Origin: Deltaproteobacteria bacterium
Lineage (GTDB): Bacteria > Myxococcota > Myxococcia > Myxococcales > SZAS-1
Direction: 5' to 3'
DNA: 64,000 bases
Assembly: GCA_018266075.1 (NCBI GenBank)
Contig: JAFEBB010000031.1
Span: forward strand, 1 to 64,000
The notes beneath the pieces were generated by a model. The model worked only from the letters and a program-made list of their open reading frames with translations, was not told the DNA's origin and searched no databases. Shown here piece by piece: positions 25,064 through 33,020 of this stretch (positions are counted from its first letter, which is position 1; each line of letters opens with the position of its first letter). The position numbers and the translations under genes are program-made.

Positions 25064-25888
25064 ATGCCCAAGACCTGCGCCATTGGCCCGTACACGATGG
25101 GCGAGGGACACCCGCTGGTGCTCTTCGCCGGCCCCGACACCATCGAGACGGAGGCGCAGACCCGCGCCACCCTCGAGGCCTGTCGAGATATATCTAAAAA
25201 GCACGGGCTGCCCTGGGTGCTGAAGTGCAGCTTCGACAAAGCCAACCGCAGCCAGGTGGCCGGCTTCCGCGGGCCGGGGCTGGAGAACGGGCTCGCGACG
25301 CTCGCCAGGCTGAAGAAGGAGTACGGCTTTCTGCTGCTCACCGACGTGCACGAGACCACGCAGGCGCGCGCCGCCGCCGAGGTCGCGGACGTGTTGCAGG
25401 TCCCCGCGTTCCTCTGCCGCCAGACCGACCTCATCGTCGCCTGCGCCAAGGCAGGCAAGGCCGTGAACATCAAGAAGGGCCAGTTCGTGGCGCCGTACGA
25501 CATGAAGGGCGCCGTGGAGAAGGCCGTGGGCGCAGGTAACCAGAATGTTTTCCTCACCGAGCGCGGCGCGAGCTTTGGCTACAACAACCTCGTCGTCGAC
25601 ATGCGCGGGCTGGCCATGATGCGCAAGCTTGCGCCGGTGTGCTTCGACGCCACCCACTCGGTGCAGCGGCCCGGCTCTTCGAAAGACGGATCCACCGGCG
25701 GCGATCGCGAGTACGTGCGGCTGCTCGCGCGCGCGGCGACGGCGGCCGGCATCGACGCGCTCTTCTGCGAGGTGCATCCGGATCCGGATCGCGCGCTCGT
25801 GGATGGGCCGAACTCGCTCGACTTCGCCGGCTTCGATTCGCTCGTTGGAGAAGTCGTCGCGATCCGCAAGGCGCTGGGGCAGCCGTGA
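25064..25888 (+). CDS. kdsA: 3-deoxy-8-phosphooctulonate synthase
   Basis: KdsA condenses phosphoenolpyruvate with arabinose 5-phosphate to make KDO 8-phosphate for lipopolysaccharide. The 274-residue protein has VLFAGPDTIE (a variant of the usual AGPCVIE), KCSFDKANRS, FLLLTDVHET, the basic GKAVNIKKGQF and CFDATHSVQRPG. The Cys of the metal-dependent AGPC motif is Asp here. It is coupled to kdsC by a GTGA overlap. It contains both a GATATATC and a WAAC-N6-GTTW site. Confidence 0.94.
   Translation: MPKTCAIGPYTMGEGHPLVLFAGPDTIETEAQTRATLEACRDISKKHGLPWVLKCSFDKANRSQVAGFRGPGLENGLATLARLKKEYGFLLLTDVHETTQARAAAEVADVLQVPAFLCRQTDLIVACAKAGKAVNIKKGQFVAPYDMKGAVEKAVGAGNQNVFLTERGASFGYNNLVVDMRGLAMMRKLAPVCFDATHSVQRPGSSKDGSTGGDREYVRLLARAATAAGIDALFCEVHPDPDRALVDGPNSLDFAGFDSLVGEVVAIRKALGQP
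25187..25194. other. GATATATC palindrome
   Basis: This exact copy lies in kdsA and is read as GAT ATA TCT (residues DIS) with an ATA codon, followed by AAA AAG. Confidence 0.7.
25537..25550. other. WAAC-N6-GTTW palindrome (TAAC CAGAAT GTTT)
   Basis: It lies in kdsA and is read as GGT AAC CAG AAT GTT TTC (residues GNQNVF). Confidence 0.65.
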
Positions 25889-26445
25889 AGAAGGCCGTCC
25901 TCGCGCGGGCGAAGAAGATCCAGCTCATCTTGATGGACGTGGACGGCGTCCTCACCGACGGCTCGCTCTACTACGGCGACAACGGCGAGCTGATGAAGCG
26001 CTTCAGCGTGAAGGACGGCCACGGGCTGGTGATGTGGCGGCTCTCTGGCGGCCGGGCGGGGATCCTCACGGCGCGTCGGAGCCAGCTGGTGGAGAAGCGC
26101 GCCGAGGAGCTCAAGCTCGCGCCGGTGCTGCAAGGCCAGCGCGACAAGCGTGCGGGGTTTGTCGAGGCGCTCGAGCTCGCGAACCTTCCCGCCGAAGCGG
26201 TGTGCTACGTGGGCGATGACACCAACGACCTCGGACCGCTGGAGCTCTGCGGGCTCGCCGTGGCGCCGGCGGATGCGGTGAAGGAAGCGCGCGCGGAAGC
26301 GCACTGGGTGACGCGTGCGCCAGGCGGCAAGGGCGCGGTGCGCGAGCTCGTGGATGCGCTGCTGCGCATCCAGGGCAAGTACGAAGGCGTGATCGAGATG
26401 ATGCGCCATGGCGTGGTGCCGCCGGTGACGCCCAGGCCGTCATGA
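25885..26445 (+). CDS. kdsC: KDO-8-phosphate phosphatase (HAD family)
   Basis: KdsC removes phosphate from KDO 8-phosphate, the step after KdsA. The 186-residue HAD phosphatase shows motif I MDVDGVLTDG, motif II ILTARRS and motif III with the metal Asp in CYVGDDTNDLGPL. It has the compact tetrameric C0-type architecture without a cap. The GTG start overlaps the kdsA stop, and its own stop overlaps the ATG of the DUF4440-like lipoprotein. Confidence 0.93.
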   Translation: MKKAVLARAKKIQLILMDVDGVLTDGSLYYGDNGELMKRFSVKDGHGLVMWRLSGGRAGILTARRSQLVEKRAEELKLAPVLQGQRDKRAGFVEALELANLPAEAVCYVGDDTNDLGPLELCGLAVAPADAVKEARAEAHWVTRAPGGKGAVRELVDALLRIQGKYEGVIEMMRHGVVPPVTPRPS

Positions 26446-26885
26446 AGCGATATATCGCGATAGCTCTCGTCCTTGCGGGATGTGCCACCAGCCGGCCGGA
26501 TCCCGCGGTGCTCCTGGAGCGCGATCGGGCCTTCGATCAAGCCACCGCAGAGCGCGGCATGGACGGCTTTCTGTCGTTCATCGCGCCCGACGTGACCATC
26601 CTGCCGCCCGGCGAGGCCCTTCAGCACGGCCGTGACGCCATGCGCGATCACTGGAAGGACCTGCTCACGCAGAAGGGCAGCATCCGGTGGCATCCCGTAG
26701 AGGGCCAGCTCGCCGCCTCGGGAGACCTGGGCTACACCATCGGGCTCTACGAGCTGCACACCACCGACGAGAAGGGCCAGAAGCAGGACCACTACGGCAA
26801 GTACCTCACCGTGTGGCGCAAGGATTCCGACGGCGTGTGGCGCGTGGTGAGCGACCTGGGATCGTCCAGCCCCGCGCCCAAGTAG
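26442..26885 (+). CDS. DUF4440/NTF2-like lipoprotein
   Basis: This 147-residue lipoprotein (signal MKRYIAIALVLAGCATS, lipobox LAGC) has an NTF2-like fold typical of DUF4440: LLERDRAFDQATAERGMDGF, then FIAPDVTILPPG, and a C-terminal strand pair (YGKYLTVWRKDSDGVWRVV). It is coupled to kdsC by an ATGA overlap. A GATATATC lies in codons 3-5, and another lies 10 nt after its stop, so the gene is bracketed by the two. It is convergent with the DUF1285-like gene. Function unknown. Confidence 0.8.
   Translation: MKRYIAIALVLAGCATSRPDPAVLLERDRAFDQATAERGMDGFLSFIAPDVTILPPGEALQHGRDAMRDHWKDLLTQKGSIRWHPVEGQLAASGDLGYTIGLYELHTTDEKGQKQDHYGKYLTVWRKDSDGVWRVVSDLGSSSPAPK
26449..26456. other. GATATATC palindrome
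   Basis: This exact copy lies at the start of the lipoprotein gene and is read as CGA TAT ATC GCG (residues RYIA). It uses a third reading phase and has a GCGATATATCGC symmetric context. Confidence 0.7.
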
Positions 26886-26887
26886 CA

Positions 26888-27355
26888 CTATCTCGATATA
26901 TCTTTATTTTCGACGGGAAACTCGCGCTCGCCAAGCTTGAGCAGCAGCTTCCCATCGCGCTCGTGCAGGAGCGGCGCGAGCTGGCCCTGGGCCGCGCGCG
27001 AGAGCCGTGCGTCGCCGCCGTGCTTCACGCGCGCATAGAGCACGCCCTCGGCCGAGGCGCGCAGCGTGGCCGGATCCAGCGGCTCTTCGGTCTCGTCGTC
27101 GAGCCGGAGCTGAATGGGATCCCCGAGCGAGATTCCGAGCACCTGGTAGGGCGCGTCATCGACCTGGATGTACGCCCAGTCCCAGCCAAAGGTGACGATC
27201 CACTTGCCGTCGGGCGCGCGCTTCAGCCCGCGGTGGAACGCGCGGCTCACGTTCGCGTTCTCGATGGGCTCGTCGTCGTGCCAGAACTGCCCCTCGGCAT
27301 CGAGGCGGATGCCCGAGTCCTCGCGCGTGTGCCAGCGCTTCTCGGCCATGGTCAC
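26888..27355 (-). CDS. DUF1285-like protein
   Basis: The 155-residue cytosolic protein resembles DUF1285: GIRLDAEGQFWHDDEPIEN near the N-terminus, WAYIQVDDAPYQVLG in the middle and a C-terminal beta-rich part. The family has no established function. Its start (MTMAEK or MAEK) overlaps the Rieske-reductase stop (ATGA), so it is the second gene of that operon. The last codons (GAT ATA TCG AGA TAG) lie on a GATATATC palindrome. The family call is from memory of the motif pattern and is moderately certain. Confidence 0.65.
   Translation of the reverse strand: MTMAEKRWHTREDSGIRLDAEGQFWHDDEPIENANVSRAFHRGLKRAPDGKWIVTFGWDWAYIQVDDAPYQVLGISLGDPIQLRLDDETEEPLDPATLRASAEGVLYARVKHGGDARLSRAAQGQLAPLLHERDGKLLLKLGEREFPVENKDISR
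26895..26902. other. GATATATC palindrome
   Basis: This exact copy spans the last codons of the DUF1285-like gene (GAT ATA TCG on the minus strand), inside an AT-rich stretch at 26888-26920. Confidence 0.7.
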
Positions 27356-28902
27356 GCCTTCGCGATGCGGTCCACCGTCTTGGCGTCGTCGCGCTCGAGC
27401 GCGGCTTCGAGCTCCAGGCTCTCCTTGTCGCGGTAGATGCTGGCGCAGGCCACGATCTTGCCGTTCGCGCGGTAGCTCACGATGCAGTTGCGGTCGGCGA
27501 TGTTGCCGCTGACTTCCACCGCGTCCCAGCCGGCGCCCACGCCCACGTAGTTGATGGGCACGTCGTAGTGCTGGCTCCAGAAGAACGGCACGGCGTCGAA
27601 GCGGCGCTTCATGCCCAGCGCGTTGCGCGCGGCGGTCTGGCCCTGGCGCTCGGCGACCACCCAGTGCTCGATGCGCACGCGCTTGCCGGTGTGCGGATCC
27701 GGCCAGCGCGCGATGTCGCCGGCGGCGAAGATGCCCGGTGCGCTGGTCTGCAAGAGCTCGTCGACGATCACGCCGTTGTCGCAGGTGAGCCCGGCCTTCT
27801 CCGCGAGCTCCACGTTCGGCCGCACGCCCACGCCCATCACCACGAGATCCGCGGCGAGCTTCTGACCGTTCGCGAGCTCCACGGAATCGGCGGTGATCGC
27901 CTTCGGTCCCGTGCCGAGGTGGAACGCCACGCCATGCTCCTCGTGAAGCTTCTGCACGAACGTGCCCAGCGCGTCGCCGAGAACTTTCTGCAGCGGCACC
28001 GCATCCATCCCGACGACGTGCACCTCGAGCCCGCGCGTGCGCAGCGAAGCGGCAGCTTCGAGCCCGATGAAGCTCGAGCCAATGATCACCGCGCGCTTGG
28101 CCGTCTTGGCGGCGGCGATGATCGCGCGGGAGTCCGCCAGCGTGCGCAGCAGGTGCACGTGCGGCAGTTCAGAGCCGGGCAGCTTGAGCCGAATCGGATC
28201 CGCGCCAGTGGCGAGGATGAGCGCGCCGAACTCGAGCTTCTTGCCGTCGGCGAGCGAGACGCTCTTGCCCTTGGGATCGATCGATGTAACCGCGTTGTTA
28301 AGGATCAGGTCGACCTTGTTCTCCGCGTACCAGTCGGGGCCGCGAAGCGGGATCCACTCCTCGGGCGCGTTGCCCGCGAGGTAGTCCTTGGAGAGGTTGG
28401 GGCGATCGACGGGGCCTTCCTTCTCGCGGCCGATGAGCGTCACCTTGCCGGCGTAGCCCTCGCGCCGAAGCGCTTCGACTGCCGCCTGGCCCGCGGCGCC
28501 CGCGCCGACGATGACCACGCTCGCGGGCGCTTCCCGCGGAGCGGTGCGCTGGAGCGGCAGCTCGTCCTTGGATGTAACGAAAATGTTTTCGCCGCGGGCT
28601 TCCGTCCTCCAGCGCGGCACGTTGTTGAGCGCGGGCGCGCGCACGGGCTCGCCGGTGCGGATGTCGAAGGCCGCGTGGTGCCAGGGGCAGTGCAGGTTGT
28701 CGCCCACCAGCAGGCCTTCCGCGAGCGGTCCGCTGTAGTGGCTGCAGGTGGCGCCTATGGCGAAGAACGAATCGCCACGCCGAACGAGGACCACCGCCTC
28801 GCCGTTGGCATGGCCGAGCAGCACCTCGCCGTCCTTCACGCTCGCCTTGGCGACCCCCTTCGTGAAGTCCGGCCCCTTCAGCTCCGCAGCTGCTCCACCC
28901 AT
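27352..28902 (-). CDS. Rieske-ferredoxin/FAD-NAD reductase fusion (AIF-like)
   Basis: The 516-residue protein has an N-terminal Rieske [2Fe-2S] domain (about 12-110; ligands in CSHYSG and CPWHHAAFD) and a flavoprotein reductase (about 125-510) with FAD motif VVIVGAGAAGQAAVEAL, NAD motif AVIIGSSFIGLEAAASL and GIFAAGDIARW. This layout matches the AIF-like/Nfrl (AIFM3-type) ferredoxin reductases, which pass electrons from NAD(P)H to an oxygenase or other acceptor. It is cotranscribed with the DUF1285-like gene. Two WAAC-N6-GTTW sites lie within it and a third lies upstream of it. Confidence 0.9.
   Translation of the reverse strand: MGGAAAELKGPDFTKGVAKASVKDGEVLLGHANGEAVVLVRRGDSFFAIGATCSHYSGPLAEGLLVGDNLHCPWHHAAFDIRTGEPVRAPALNNVPRWRTEARGENIFVTSKDELPLQRTAPREAPASVVIVGAGAAGQAAVEALRREGYAGKVTLIGREKEGPVDRPNLSKDYLAGNAPEEWIPLRGPDWYAENKVDLILNNAVTSIDPKGKSVSLADGKKLEFGALILATGADPIRLKLPGSELPHVHLLRTLADSRAIIAAAKTAKRAVIIGSSFIGLEAAASLRTRGLEVHVVGMDAVPLQKVLGDALGTFVQKLHEEHGVAFHLGTGPKAITADSVELANGQKLAADLVVMGVGVRPNVELAEKAGLTCDNGVIVDELLQTSAPGIFAAGDIARWPDPHTGKRVRIEHWVVAERQGQTAARNALGMKRRFDAVPFFWSQHYDVPINYVGVGAGWDAVEVSGNIADRNCIVSYRANGKIVACASIYRDKESLELEAALERDDAKTVDRIAKA
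28287..28300. other. WAAC-N6-GTTW palindrome (TAAC CGCGTT GTTA)
   Basis: It lies in the Rieske-reductase gene and is read on the minus strand as CTT AAC AAC GCG GTT ACA (residues LNNAVT). Confidence 0.65.
28575..28588. other. WAAC-N6-GTTW palindrome (TAAC GAAAAT GTTT)
   Basis: It lies in the Rieske-reductase gene and is read on the minus strand as GAA AAC ATT TTC GTT ACA (residues ENIFVT). Confidence 0.65.
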
Positions 28903-29008
28903 GGCTCACCCCTCTTCGAATGCGGGAGCTTGGCCCAACACTCCCGGCGCGTCGACGGTGCATCGCGCAAGCGTCGTCTGCACGGCAATCTTGTGACGCG
29001 CTGCGGCT

Positions 29009-29022
29009 TAACCGGATGGTTT
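29009..29022. promoter_or_regulatory. Intergenic WAAC-N6-GTTW palindrome (candidate operator)
   Basis: TAAC CGGATG GTTT lies in the 203-bp region between the divergent Rieske-reductase and M20/ast genes, 107 nt from the former start and 84 nt from the latter. It is the only exact copy wholly outside genes. Its position would suit an operator for either promoter. No factor is known. Confidence 0.5.
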
Positions 29023-29105
29023 GCCACCGGCCGGACCTGCGGCTATAGAACCCGCGCCTCGCGGGGAGGCGCTGCGCGGGACCCAACGTCCTGTGCGGCC
29101 TTCGT

Positions 29106-30449
29106 ATGGAACTGGATCTGCTCCAGATCGCGCGCGACCTCGTCGGCGCGAACACGGTCAGCTCGCGCGGCACTGCCGACGCGGTCGCGGTGTTGCAGCC
29201 GCTCTACGAGAAGCTGGGCTGGACGGTCCGCGTCCTCGAGGGCCCCGAGTCCACGCCGAGCGCGCGTCAGCTCAACCTGCTCGCGCGCGCGCCCGGATCC
29301 GCGTCCGGCGAAGGTTTCCTGGCGGTGACGCACCTGGACACGGTCGATCCCGGGCCGCGCGAGCTCTGGAAGAGCGACCCCTTCGTGCTCACCGGCGAGG
29401 GCGAGCGCATCGTGGGCCTCGGCTCGGCCGACGTGAAGATCGACGCCGCCTGCAAGCTGCTCGCGTTCGCGCGCTTGAAGGACGCGGCGTTCGCGCGGCC
29501 GCTGGCGTTCCTCGGCACGTACATGGAAGAGGTTGGCTGCAAGGGCGCGCGGAACTTCGCGACGCTGCAGCGTGACGCCTTCCCCGCGCGCTATGTGGCC
29601 TGCGGCGAGCCCAGCGAGCTGCGGATCATCGACGCGCACAAGGGCTACGTCGTCGTCCGCGTGCGGATCACCGATCGCCAGCCGAAGCCGCTCGCGGGTC
29701 CGTTCCGCTCGGTGCACGTGCTGGGCAAGGCTGCGCACTCCTCGACGCCGCACCTGGGCGAGAACGCGATCTTGAAGGCCTGGCCCGAGCTGCGCGGCGT
29801 GGGCGCGATCGACGCGGGCAGCGTGGCCAACAAGGTTCCCGCCGAGCTGCGCGCGCACGTCGCGGATCCGAACGGATCCGTGAAGCTCGACGGCGCGTTC
29901 GATCTGGATCCGGCGCTTCAGGTGGCGCACAACGCGTGCTTCGCTTGGACCTCGGCGATCAAGAAGACGTCGCCCGGGCCGAACGCGCGCTTCAATCCCG
30001 CGGACGCCGTGTGCAACTGGGGCGTGCTCGAGAGCCAGGGCGCGAACGTGGAAGCCATCTTCGACGCGCGGCTCGTGCCCGGCCAGTCGCCGCAAGCGGT
30101 GTTCGGGTACTTCGAGCCGTGGATCCAGAAGCACGTGGATCCGCGCTTTGACGTGACGGTGCAGATCGAGCGCAGCAACGAGGCCATGCAGCTCCAGCGG
30201 CCCAGCGCGCTGCTCGACGCTGCGCAGGCCGCGTCGAAAGCGCTCGGGCTCGACCCCGAGCCGCAAGCCAAGCCCACGAACACCGAAGCGGGCGTGTTCG
30301 CGAGTGCGGGCTACGAATCCATCGTGTTTGGGCCGGGCGTTTCCACCGGCAACGCGCACTGTGCGAACGAGGTGCAGCTCGTGTCGCAGTGCCGGACGGC
30401 CATCGACTTCTACGAGGCGCTCGCGCGCAAGCTCTGCGTGAAGGCGTGA
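29106..30449 (+). CDS. M20-family deacylase adjacent to astA
   Basis: The 447-residue zinc hydrolase has AVTHLDTVDPGPREL (metal His/Asp), VGLGSADVKIDAACKL (bridging Asp), TYMEEVGCKGARN (catalytic and metal Glu) and HVLGKAAHSSTPHLGENA (dimerisation-domain His), as in ArgE-type deacetylases. It is only 6 nt upstream of astA. In the arginine succinyltransferase pathway the last step is succinylglutamate desuccinylation, normally by AstE (another family), so this enzyme could fill that role. The alternative is N-acetylornithine or another N-acyl amino acid deacylation. Confidence 0.85.
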   Translation: MELDLLQIARDLVGANTVSSRGTADAVAVLQPLYEKLGWTVRVLEGPESTPSARQLNLLARAPGSASGEGFLAVTHLDTVDPGPRELWKSDPFVLTGEGERIVGLGSADVKIDAACKLLAFARLKDAAFARPLAFLGTYMEEVGCKGARNFATLQRDAFPARYVACGEPSELRIIDAHKGYVVVRVRITDRQPKPLAGPFRSVHVLGKAAHSSTPHLGENAILKAWPELRGVGAIDAGSVANKVPAELRAHVADPNGSVKLDGAFDLDPALQVAHNACFAWTSAIKKTSPGPNARFNPADAVCNWGVLESQGANVEAIFDARLVPGQSPQAVFGYFEPWIQKHVDPRFDVTVQIERSNEAMQLQRPSALLDAAQAASKALGLDPEPQAKPTNTEAGVFASAGYESIVFGPGVSTGNAHCANEVQLVSQCRTAIDFYEALARKLCVKA

Positions 30450-30455
30450 TCAACC

Positions 30456-31481
30456 ATGTTCGTGCTGCGTGACGTCCAGAAGACCGACCTCGACGAGCTC
30501 CTGCGCGTGGCCGAGCCGCTCAACTCGGTGAACCTGCCGCACAACGCCGAGGCGCTCGAGGAGATCGTCGACAAGAGCGTGCGCAGCTTCACCGGCAAGA
30601 TCAAAGAGCCCTTCGAGCGCGAGTACCTCTTCGTCCTCGAGGACACGCGCAACAAGCGGCTCGTGGGCAGCTCGATGATCATCGCCCAGCACGGCACGCG
30701 CGAGGCGCCGCACATCTACCTCGACGTCAGCACGCGCGAGCACTACAGCCAGTCGCTCGACAAGCACTTCAAGCACCAGCTGCTCACCATGGGCTTCAAC
30801 TATGACGGCCCCACGGAGATCGGCGGCCTGGTGGTGCTGCCCAGCTATCGCGGCCACGACAAGCCCGGCAAGCAGCTTTCCTTCGTGCGCTTCCTCTTCA
30901 TGGCCATGCACCGCAAGCTCTTCCGCGACCGCGTGCTGGCGGAGCTCTTGCCGCCGCTGATGCCCGACGGACGCTCGATCCTCTGGGAGAGCTTCGGCCG
31001 CAAGTTCACCGGCCTCGACTACCAGAGCGCCGACAAGCTCAGCCGGCAGAGCAAGGAGTTCATCCAGGCGCTCTGGCCTCAGACCGACGTGTACGCCACG
31101 TTCTTCCCGGACAAGGTGCGCAACACCATCGGCAAGGTGGGCCCGGAGACGGAGCCGGTGAAGCGCATGCTGGAGCAGATCGGGTTCCGCTACACCGAAC
31201 GCATCGATCCCTTCGACGGCGGGCCGCACTTCGAGGCCGAGACGAAGGAGATCACCCTCATCCAGCGCTACCGGCGCGCCAAGGTCGCCGAGGAGAAGCT
31301 GGAGCGGCAGACCGAGGACTACCTGGTCGGCATCGAGCGCGGCGCGGGCAAGAGCCGCTTCCGCGCGGTGCGCACCGCGTGCGTGCTGGTGGACGACATG
31401 GTGCAGCTGCCGGCCACGACGATCGAAGCACTCGACGTGCAGCCGGGCGACCGGGTGCACGTGATTCCCTTCGACGCGTAG
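30456..31481 (+). CDS. astA: Arginine N-succinyltransferase
   Basis: AstA transfers succinate from succinyl-CoA to the alpha-amino group of arginine, the first step of the AST catabolic pathway. The 341-residue protein has the family pattern FVLRDVQKTDLDELL at the N-terminus, ISPFD-like FTGKIKEPF, then GGLVVLPSYRG, FLFMAMHRKLFRDRVLAE and ILWESFGRKFTGLDY. Length matches E. coli AstA (344). It sits between the M20 deacylase and astD, which supports the pathway. astB and astC are not in the window. Confidence 0.93.
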   Translation: MFVLRDVQKTDLDELLRVAEPLNSVNLPHNAEALEEIVDKSVRSFTGKIKEPFEREYLFVLEDTRNKRLVGSSMIIAQHGTREAPHIYLDVSTREHYSQSLDKHFKHQLLTMGFNYDGPTEIGGLVVLPSYRGHDKPGKQLSFVRFLFMAMHRKLFRDRVLAELLPPLMPDGRSILWESFGRKFTGLDYQSADKLSRQSKEFIQALWPQTDVYATFFPDKVRNTIGKVGPETEPVKRMLEQIGFRYTERIDPFDGGPHFEAETKEITLIQRYRRAKVAEEKLERQTEDYLVGIERGAGKSRFRAVRTACVLVDDMVQLPATTIEALDVQPGDRVHVIPFDA

Positions 31482-31528
31482 TCGGCAGGCCGTTACAGCT
31501 AAGCGCGGATCCGGATCCGAGGTTCACG

Positions 31529-33010
31529 ATGGACGTGCTGGGCAACTACATCGACGGCCGCTTCGCCAAGCCCGAGCGCCCCGACGCCGAGCTGGAGATC
31601 CGCTCGCCCGCGAACCTCGAAGATGTCGTCGGGCGCTTTGCGGTCGCGACGACTGCGGTGGACGAGGCCGTCGCCGGTGCGAATCGCGCCAAGCGCGCCT
31701 GGGCCGAGCAGAGCCAGCACGATCGCAACGCGGCCATTCTTCGACTCAAGGCCGAGCTCGCCAAGCGCGAGGCAGGCTTCGTCGATTTGATCTCGCGCGA
31801 GGTGGGCAAGCCGCGCTGGGAAGCGCTCACCGAGCACAAGGCCATGGTGGCCAAGGCCGACGTGACGCTCAACGAGGGCCTCAAGCTCATCGCCAACTTC
31901 ACGCCGAGTGGATTGAGCGGCGAGTGTCGCTTCCGGCCGCACGGCGTGCTCGCGGTGATTGGCCCGTTCAACTTCCCCGGGCACCTGCCGAATGGGCACA
32001 TCATCCCCGCGCTCGCGGCGGGCAACTGCGTGGTCTTCAAGCCGAGCGAGGTGACGCCGGGCGTGGGCCAGCTCTACGCCGAGGCGGTGCACGCGGCGGG
32101 CCTGCCTGCGGGCGTGTTCCAGCTCGTGCAGGGCGCGCGCAGCGTGGGGGAGCGGCTCTCCAGCATCGCGGGCATCGACGGCATTCTCTTCACCGGCTCG
32201 CACGCGGTGGGCAGCGCCATCCAGCGCGCGAACGCCGAGAACCCCGGCAAGATCCTCGCGCTGGAGCTGGGCGGCAAGAACTGCTCGCTGGTGCTCGAGG
32301 ACGCCGACTTCGACAAGGCCGTCTACGACGTGCTCTTCAGCGCGTACGTGACGGCGGGCCAGCGCTGCTCGGCCACCTCGCGCGCGCTGGTGCACAAGAG
32401 CCTCGTCGATCGCTTCACCGCGCGGATGGCGGAGCTGGTGAAGACGCTCGTCGTGGGACATCCGTCGCGCGCGGACGTGTTCATGGGCCCGGTCACGACC
32501 GCTGCGGGGCTCGAGAAGTTCCTTTCCGGCTGTGCCGAGGGCGAGCGCGAGGGTGCCGAGGCGGTGGTTCCTGCCGGGCGGTTCGAAGCGGAGCACAAGG
32601 GCCACTACGCGCGGCCGGCGCTGCACCGCGTTAACAAGATTGTTTCAACGTCGAAGTACCAGCGCGAGGAGCTCTTCGGGCCAGATCTGGCGATCTATGC
32701 GATCGACGATTTGGAGCAGGGCATCACGCTCGCGAACGCGGTGGACTACGGCCTCACCGCTGGCGTCTTCACCCGCGACGCGGCGACGTTCGAGCGCTGC
32801 GCCGCGCGCATCGAGGCCGGCGTCATCAACTGGAACGCGCCGACCGTGGGCAGCTCGAGCCGCTTGCCCTTCGGCGGCCTGAAGCGCTCCGGCAACCACC
32901 GTCCCGCGGGGCTCTTCTCGAGCTTGTACTGCGCATACCCGATCGCCATCACCCGCGGTGAGGCCGCGCTCGATCGCAAGACCGTCGCGCCCGGCGTGAA
33001 GTGGACCTGA
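31529..33010 (+). CDS. astD: N-succinylglutamate 5-semialdehyde dehydrogenase
   Basis: AstD oxidises succinylglutamic semialdehyde with NAD. The 493-residue aldehyde dehydrogenase shows the nucleotide loop GSHAVGSAIQ, the catalytic Glu in LALELGGKN and the catalytic Cys in TAGQRCSATSR, and FGGLKRSGNHRPAG near the C-terminus as in AstD. The start is the ATG at 31529, 47 nt after astA. The upstream in-frame ORF is antiphase to astA. It carries a WAAC-N6-GTTW site at 32632. Confidence 0.92.
   Translation: MDVLGNYIDGRFAKPERPDAELEIRSPANLEDVVGRFAVATTAVDEAVAGANRAKRAWAEQSQHDRNAAILRLKAELAKREAGFVDLISREVGKPRWEALTEHKAMVAKADVTLNEGLKLIANFTPSGLSGECRFRPHGVLAVIGPFNFPGHLPNGHIIPALAAGNCVVFKPSEVTPGVGQLYAEAVHAAGLPAGVFQLVQGARSVGERLSSIAGIDGILFTGSHAVGSAIQRANAENPGKILALELGGKNCSLVLEDADFDKAVYDVLFSAYVTAGQRCSATSRALVHKSLVDRFTARMAELVKTLVVGHPSRADVFMGPVTTAAGLEKFLSGCAEGEREGAEAVVPAGRFEAEHKGHYARPALHRVNKIVSTSKYQREELFGPDLAIYAIDDLEQGITLANAVDYGLTAGVFTRDAATFERCAARIEAGVINWNAPTVGSSSRLPFGGLKRSGNHRPAGLFSSLYCAYPIAITRGEAALDRKTVAPGVKWT
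32632..32645. other. WAAC-N6-GTTW palindrome (TAAC AAGATT GTTT)
   Basis: It lies in astD and is read as GTT AAC AAG ATT GTT TCA (residues VNKIVS). Confidence 0.65.
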
Positions 33011-33020
33011 GCCCGCGCGC

